Of a stretch of DNA of 8,021 nt, positions 5,560-8,021 are shown in pieces (within the stretch, counting starts at the first letter, position 1; each line of letters opens with the position of its first letter). A program made the translations under genes and the position numbers. The notes under the pieces are model-generated. The model was not told the origin of the DNA and searched no databases. It was given only the letters and a program-made list of their open reading frames with translations. Source of the stretch: an uncultured Bacteroidales bacterium (GTDB lineage Bacteria > Bacteroidota > Bacteroidia > Bacteroidales > Paludibacteraceae); NCBI GenBank assembly GCA_945949375.1, contig CAMFEN010000038.1, positions 1 to 8,021 of the forward strand, read 5' to 3'.

Positions 5560-7665
5560 TTAGCGAATTTCTGCGCCCAATACGTTGTACTCTACGCCAT
5601 TCTTGATAATCACAATCTGACCCTCACGCAGTTGCTTTACTGCCTTAACGGCTGTGGTTGCTGCGTTCAGACCGGTAGCCGGCTCTTCGCCTACTACGAT
5701 CGTAGTTGCCACCGTAATCACTACGGTGTGTACGCCGTCCACTGCCTCGTGTGCTACATCATTCACAGTAACGGTCTCACTCGTGGTAAAGGCTACCTCC
5801 GTGCCCGGCAATACCGACAGAGGCAGGCTGATATCATCTACGGCAACGATGCGGTCTTTCGTTACATTCGTTACAGTGCTTACCTGATCCCCCGCGAAAG
5901 TAACTGCCAAAGGTGTCTGCTCAGTAGCAAAAATCTTTACTACATCCTTATCGGCAAGATCCACAGTCCAAGGATATGCTTCCGTAACAGGAACATCATT
6001 CCGATAGAATACTACATAATTATAGTCTCCATCCATGAAGTAGAAATCGAATGAGTTATCAATAGTTGGATCAAACTTATACGATTGGTAACCGGTTACT
6101 ACAGGATTATAATAGTCTGCAATCTTTGTATAGTCTCCACGGTATATATTTTGATAAGAATAATTCTCTGCATTATCCACAAAGAGCATAAATGTGCTAT
6201 TGCGGCGGATGCTGTCTGCAAAAATCTCAATAACAGACCCTTCTGCAAACTTGAAAGATGAGTATGCAGATTTCTTGCCATCCACTATAATAGAATCAAT
6301 CTTGCAATCTTTCCTCTCATCCACAGACAACCCCGTGTACTTATTCGAAAGAATCATAGAATTGTTACCTTCCTCCAAATCAATGACAGCGTATCCGGGA
6401 ACGGATTGTAGTTCGAAGCAGTTCGCATTGTGGGCAATAACAGTAAAGTGTATGTCTTGATATTCAATGCTGTCTGCCCATACCTCAATCACCATGCCTG
6501 CGGTTACGGAAACAGATTTCTCGCTTGTGAGCACATCATTCACCTTGATAGAGTCTATCTTGCAATCTTCATTAGCACTAAGATACACATAGGGGTTCTT
6601 GGTGTTGATCGTAAATGCATTGCTGCCCTCTTTCAATTCGAAAGGTTCATAATAATATCCCGAACGATATTTTGCCTCAAAGCAGTTTACACCGTTTGCA
6701 ATCACTGTAAATGCTACTTCTTGATACTTCTCAGCCGTGATATTCAGCGTTACGGTATCTCTTACGCCGCTCACTTCATGGTAGCCGGCATAGGGGCTGG
6801 AGATGCTACCGTCATTTACTTTCGGTGCGTAGTTGTCTAAGTCGAAATAGAGTTTCACACTTGCACCCCAATCCACATGCAGCGAATCTTTCTTCTCTAC
6901 TTCCACACCGTCCACTTCTACTTTTTTAACCGAAGCCCTCGCATTCTCATCCGCAAAGTTCAGGAATACAGGATACCACAAACCGGCAGGTGCATTGGCA
7001 AGCACCTTGATAGTATCACCATCAGCAGGGGTAACAGAGAAGGTGCCGTAACTATCTACATCTTTGACCTCTACACCATTCAGCAATACTTGATACAAAG
7101 TATAATAGTCATAAGTACCGGGAATACTTGCGCCAGAGAAAGTGAAAGGCAAATCATTGAATTTCTCTCTATCCGAAGAGAACCACGCTACCATAGTGTC
7201 GCTGTTCAGAGTAATATTTCCACCGCCAAAGCGTGCCTTTACCTTGCTAAATTCATCGGTAATAATAATCACCGAGTCAGTACCAAGAGCCTCTGTTACA
7301 ACCGTGTAGGTAACGCCATTGCACGAAGAATCAGGCTCCAGCGTCCATGCACCATAATCCAGCACAAAATTAGTTGCCGTGTCCACAGAAGCAGTGATAG
7401 ATTTCACTTGCTGATGCTTTCCACCACCCGTCTGAGGGTAGAAATAAACAGAAGCATATCCACTTCCAGAATCATCCTCTACCCAAGGAATGGTGATTTC
7501 ATTGTCTCCTGCTACCAGATCAATGTCCACATAGTTGACACTGATAGAGGGTACAATAGCAGGATTATCCACATTGAGGATAAACTGGATGGGTCCTTCT
7601 GCATAAGCCACGCTCATGCACACACTTGCGATAAACGCAAAAAGATAAGAGGTAAGTTTTTTCAT
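5560..7665 (-). CDS. Secreted repeat protein of unknown function, 701 residues, with a Bacteroidales-type C-terminal tail
   Basis: I do not recognise a named family. I choose the ATG complement of 7663-7665, not the longer open frame up to 7854, because the promoter at 7743-7774 lies inside that extension and MKKLTSYLFAFIASVCMSVA is a clear signal peptide with likely cleavage after AYA (residue 22). The mature protein looks all-beta. Two adjacent units, about 313-400 and 401-486, share YQ(E/D)xxFTVIAxxxNCFE, DCKIDSI and VIE(V/I)(W/F)ADSI. A shorter beta motif of the type VxVNGV...FxVxxGxxIxVxAD recurs about six times, at about 192-226, 247-276, 372-400, 458-486, 551-582 and 631-662. The last residues, LREGQIVIIKNGVEYNVLGA (679-698), are a tail style common on exported Bacteroidales proteins, but it lacks the usual T9SS beta-sandwich before it. 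No catalytic motif is visible. It is visibly more AT-rich than the two genes to its left and has its own promoter and terminator, so it is a single-gene unit. Confidence 0.9.
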   Translation of the reverse strand: MKKLTSYLFAFIASVCMSVAYAEGPIQFILNVDNPAIVPSISVNYVDIDLVAGDNEITIPWVEDDSGSGYASVYFYPQTGGGKHQQVKSITASVDTATNFVLDYGAWTLEPDSSCNGVTYTVVTEALGTDSVIIITDEFSKVKARFGGGNITLNSDTMVAWFSSDREKFNDLPFTFSGASIPGTYDYYTLYQVLLNGVEVKDVDSYGTFSVTPADGDTIKVLANAPAGLWYPVFLNFADENARASVKKVEVDGVEVEKKDSLHVDWGASVKLYFDLDNYAPKVNDGSISSPYAGYHEVSGVRDTVTLNITAEKYQEVAFTVIANGVNCFEAKYRSGYYYEPFELKEGSNAFTINTKNPYVYLSANEDCKIDSIKVNDVLTSEKSVSVTAGMVIEVWADSIEYQDIHFTVIAHNANCFELQSVPGYAVIDLEEGNNSMILSNKYTGLSVDERKDCKIDSIIVDGKKSAYSSFKFAEGSVIEIFADSIRRNSTFMLFVDNAENYSYQNIYRGDYTKIADYYNPVVTGYQSYKFDPTIDNSFDFYFMDGDYNYVVFYRNDVPVTEAYPWTVDLADKDVVKIFATEQTPLAVTFAGDQVSTVTNVTKDRIVAVDDISLPLSVLPGTEVAFTTSETVTVNDVAHEAVDGVHTVVITVATTIVVGEEPATGLNAATTAVKAVKQLREGQIVIIKNGVEYNVLGAEIR
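6208..6729 (-). repeat. Coding tandem duplication: two ~87-residue units within the 701-residue protein
   Basis: The segments 6466-6729 (residues 313-400) and 6208-6465 (residues 401-486) encode adjacent homologous units. Shared blocks are FTVIA and NCFE near the start, a two-residue EG or similar turn, DCKIDSI in the second half, and ADSI at the end. Each unit has exactly two cysteines, C328/C368 and C416/C454, about 40 residues apart. A more diverged third unit may follow at about 489-582 without the cysteines. Confidence 0.8.
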
Positions 7666-7742
7666 AAAAAAACAGACTTTTAGTTGAACAAAAAAAGCGC
7701 CCTTTGCAAACAAAACTACTATTCCGTTTCGCAAAAGACGCG

Positions 7743-7774
7743 CAAAAGTACTGCTTTTTTCTGAATTATCCAAA
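7743..7774 (-). promoter_or_regulatory. Bacteroidota-type promoter for the 701-residue secreted protein
   Basis: On the minus strand TTTG (complement 7771-7774) is followed after exactly 20 bases by TACTTTTG (complement 7743-7750), which fits TTTG-N20-TAnnTTTG. Transcription would begin near 7736-7738, giving a leader of about 72 bases before the ATG at 7665. A second TAnnTTTG-like match, TAGTTTTG, lies about 35 bases downstream, but its nearest TTTG elements are 13 or 23 bases away, so I prefer this one. Confidence 0.8.
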
Positions 7775-7820
7775 TAAAATCTCAAAAAAACTGCTTTTTT
7801 CTCACTTTTTGACAAATAAA
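7750..7820. repeat. Degenerate ~40-bp duplication of the promoter region
   Basis: The 13-mer ACTGCTTTTTTCT occurs at 7750-7762 and again at 7790-7802. CAAATAAA follows at 7771-7778 and 7813-7820. The two halves look like a decayed tandem duplication of the -33 to -7 interval. In the outer copy the -7 element reads TTTTTTTG and has lost the TA, so only the inner copy looks active. Confidence 0.65.
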
Positions 7821-7876
7821 GCACACTTTTCTTATCACTATAGCTGGCAGGCACACCTATCCTTTTTCCATGTGCT

Positions 7877-7972
7877 TTACTGCGCTCCCAGTGCTTCTCT
7901 CACTGCCTCCAGCATCGGCTCTATACTCGGCGTAGCCCCCACTGCCTGCCGCAGCCAATGGTCAGGCGTTAG
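7877..7972 (-). CDS. C-terminal end of an unrecognised gene (31 codons), broken at the contig end
   Basis: A minus-strand frame ends at TAA (complement 7877-7879) and encodes LTPDHWLRQAVGATPSIEPM followed by LEAVREALGAQ. The amphipathic helix-like end (IEPMLEAVREAL), balanced composition and high GC at codon third positions look like a real protein C-terminus and not a chance frame. I cannot assign a family from 31 residues. The frame remains open leftwards of the break only because it continues into sequencing-adapter sequence at 7973-8021, so nothing beyond 7972 should be translated. It ends about 100 bases before the promoter of the 701-residue gene, and no good terminator is visible between them. 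Confidence 0.6.
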   Translation of the reverse strand, partial: LTPDHWLRQAVGATPSIEPMLEAVREALGAQ

Positions 7973-8021
7973 AGATCGGAAGAGCGTCGTGTAGGGAAAG
8001 AGTGTAGATCTCGGTGGTCGC
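7973..8021 (+). other. Illumina TruSeq adapter sequence (non-genomic)
   Basis: From AGATCGGAAGAGCGTCGTGT onwards, all 49 bases to the end of the window match, from memory, the reverse complement of the Illumina TruSeq universal adapter, including GTAGATCTCGGTGGTCGC. This is library-construction sequence joined to the end of the contig. True sequence ends at 7972. Confidence 0.98.

Noticed and set aside
6877..7683. Plus-strand open frame of 268 codons opposite the 701-residue gene
   Set aside because: It lies antisense to a gene with signal peptide, promoter and terminator, and its translation has no recognisable motif or low-complexity-free domain pattern.
7690..7720. Small hairpin-like stretch with T-run in the leader of the 701-residue gene, considered as an attenuator
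   Set aside because: The best pairing is only about four or five A-T rich pairs, too weak to support a regulatory structure.
7666..7854. Upstream extension of the 701-residue frame to an ATG at 7854
   Set aside because: It covers the promoter at 7743-7774 and the repeated AT-rich leader, and it would place 63 residues before a clear signal peptide.
7704..7994. Plus-strand open frame of 96 codons at the right end
   Set aside because: It runs across the promoter and into the adapter. Its last residues (RDRKSVV) come from adapter sequence.

Overview
The window looks like a contig end from an uncultured member of the Bacteroidota, probably Bacteroidales. Three things point there. First, both clear promoters have the Bacteroidota form, a TTTG element 20 bases upstream of TAnnTTTG. 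Second, the exported proteins are large mosaics of Ig-like, FN3 and PKD modules ending in a type IX secretion (T9SS)-like C-terminal sorting domain. Third, there is an OmpA-family protein with a long N-terminal outer-membrane barrel. Every gene I accept lies on the minus strand, so the text reads from high to low coordinates.

Layout from right to left. Positions 7973-8021 are not genomic: they match the Illumina TruSeq adapter, so true sequence ends at 7972. Positions 7877-7972 hold the last 31 codons of an unrecognised gene. A promoter at 7743-7774 then drives a 701-residue secreted repeat protein (5560-7665), closed by a strong strand-specific terminator (5495-5535). A 374-base spacer follows, carrying an 11-bp tandem repeat (5399-5457) and the promoter at 5215-5246 of the next unit. 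That unit is a 1030-residue multidomain surface protein (2093-5185), an OmpA-family protein (300-1967), and the first 79 codons of another secreted protein (3-239) that runs off the left edge. I see no promoter or strong terminator between these last three, so they are probably one transcript. The two short spacers between them each carry a related GC-rich hairpin element embedded in simple repeats.

How the genes may work together is inference. All four substantially visible proteins carry signal peptides and belong to the cell envelope. The OmpA-like protein would tie the outer membrane to peptidoglycan, and the two flanking secreted proteins start with a similar lectin/jelly-roll-like N-terminal region. 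The unit therefore looks like a surface adhesin locus. I found no CRISPR array, RNA gene, transposase, phage gene or defence system, and nothing I would call a new biological system. The most useful observations are the adapter contamination with its chimeric reading frame, the repeated beta motif in the 701-residue protein, and the repeat-rich regulatory spacers.
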